Source: Sutterella sp. UBA1442
GTDB taxonomy: Bacteria; Pseudomonadota; Gammaproteobacteria; Burkholderiales; Burkholderiaceae_F
Assembly: GCA_002329575.1 (NCBI GenBank)
Contig: DCTK01000124.1
Location: 5,236 to 11,077 of the forward strand
Length of the DNA: 5,842 nucleotides
Reading direction: 5' to 3'
The notes beneath the pieces were generated by a model that was not told where the DNA came from, did no database searches, and saw nothing but the letters and a program-made list of their open reading frames with translations. Below, piece after piece: positions 5,458 through 5,842 of this stretch (position 1 is the stretch's first letter; each line of letters starts with the position of its first letter). Made by a program: the position numbers and the translations under genes.

Positions 5458-5842
5458 ATGCCCCAGAAGTTACTGTCTTTGAAAAAAATAGCTCTTACTT
5501 TGGCTGTTACGGCCTGTCTCCCGATACAGGCTGCGCAGACGCTTCCTAACGTTGAATTAACGGGCGATCTGCTCTATAAGATTATGGCCTCGGAGTTTGC
5601 GCTACGCCGTAACGATCCGGCTACGGCCTTCCAAACCTATATGCACATTGCTCGGATGACAAAAGATCCCCGATTGGCGCAACGAGCCTTTCAAATTGCC
5701 GACGGAGCCCGCTCCTACGACAATGCACTTCAGGCGGCTGAACTTTGGAAAAGTATCGACCCTGGCGACTCAGATTCTGAACTGTCTGCCATACTGTCAG
5801 AGATGCGTTTAGGCAGACTGACTCCACAACTGTCCGAAAGAG
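5458..5842 (+). CDS. Exported tetratricopeptide-type protein, N-terminal part (runs off window end)
   Basis: The frame is open from the ATG at 5458 to the last base, giving 128 codons. The N-terminus is a signal peptide: basic MPQKLLSLKK, then the hydrophobic IALTLAVTACLPIQA. It could be cut by signal peptidase I after QA or QAA (residues 25-26), or by signal peptidase II at Cys20, since VTAC fits a lipobox. The following helical stretch, LTGDLLYKIMASEFALRRND then AFQTYMHIARMTKDPRLAQRAFQIADGA, closely resembles the start of the betaproteobacterial TPR protein encoded just before lolB and ispE, with paired helices of the TPR/Sel1-like kind. The function is not established; a periplasmic or outer-membrane protein-protein interaction role is likely. 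The downstream lolB would confirm this but lies outside the window. Confidence 0.8.
   Translation, partial: MPQKLLSLKKIALTLAVTACLPIQAAQTLPNVELTGDLLYKIMASEFALRRNDPATAFQTYMHIARMTKDPRLAQRAFQIADGARSYDNALQAAELWKSIDPGDSDSELSAILSEMRLGRLTPQLSER

Noticed and set aside
5621..5827. A 68-codon minus-strand frame near the window end
   Set aside because: It is antisense to the TPR protein, whose signal peptide and family-like helices make the plus-strand frame the real gene.

Overview
The window is a compact, chromosomal, housekeeping stretch from a Gram-negative bacterium with lipopolysaccharide. It carries the end of a Kdo-biosynthesis/LPS-transport operon (kdsD', kdsC, lptC, lptA, lptB), then ptsN and rapZ on the same strand. 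These are followed by a convergent mutY and the start of a divergent gene for an exported TPR-type protein. The gene set and protein similarities point to a betaproteobacterium (Burkholderiales). The moderate GC content by eye and the shortened gene order would fit a gut lineage such as the Sutterellaceae, but that family assignment is an inference from memory, not a search result.

Layout: 1-2734 holds five tightly spaced plus-strand genes with gaps of 0-22 bases. KdsD and KdsC act in making Kdo, the first sugar of the LPS core. LptC, LptA and LptB are the inner-membrane, periplasmic and ATPase parts of the machine that carries finished LPS to the outer membrane. From 2753 to 4318 come ptsN (EIIA of the nitrogen PTS) and rapZ (RNase adaptor and nucleotide-binding protein). 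mutY lies on the minus strand at 4315-5367, and its stop codon overlaps that of rapZ. A 90-base divergent spacer (5368-5457) leads to a secreted helical-repeat protein that runs off the right edge. In relatives this protein sits upstream of lolB and ispE.

I see no mobile element, CRISPR array, tRNA or rRNA, and no previously undescribed system. The points worth a second look are these: (1) the usual rpoN, hpf and hprK genes of this locus are missing; (2) PtsN keeps its phosphorylatable His but seems to have lost the second active-site His and carries a long acidic tail; (3) the 5' end of ptsN lacks a Shine-Dalgarno sequence and contains two overlapping, mutually exclusive perfect inverted repeats; (4) the MutY iron-sulfur motif is one residue shorter than usual; (5) rapZ and mutY end on a shared TTAA.
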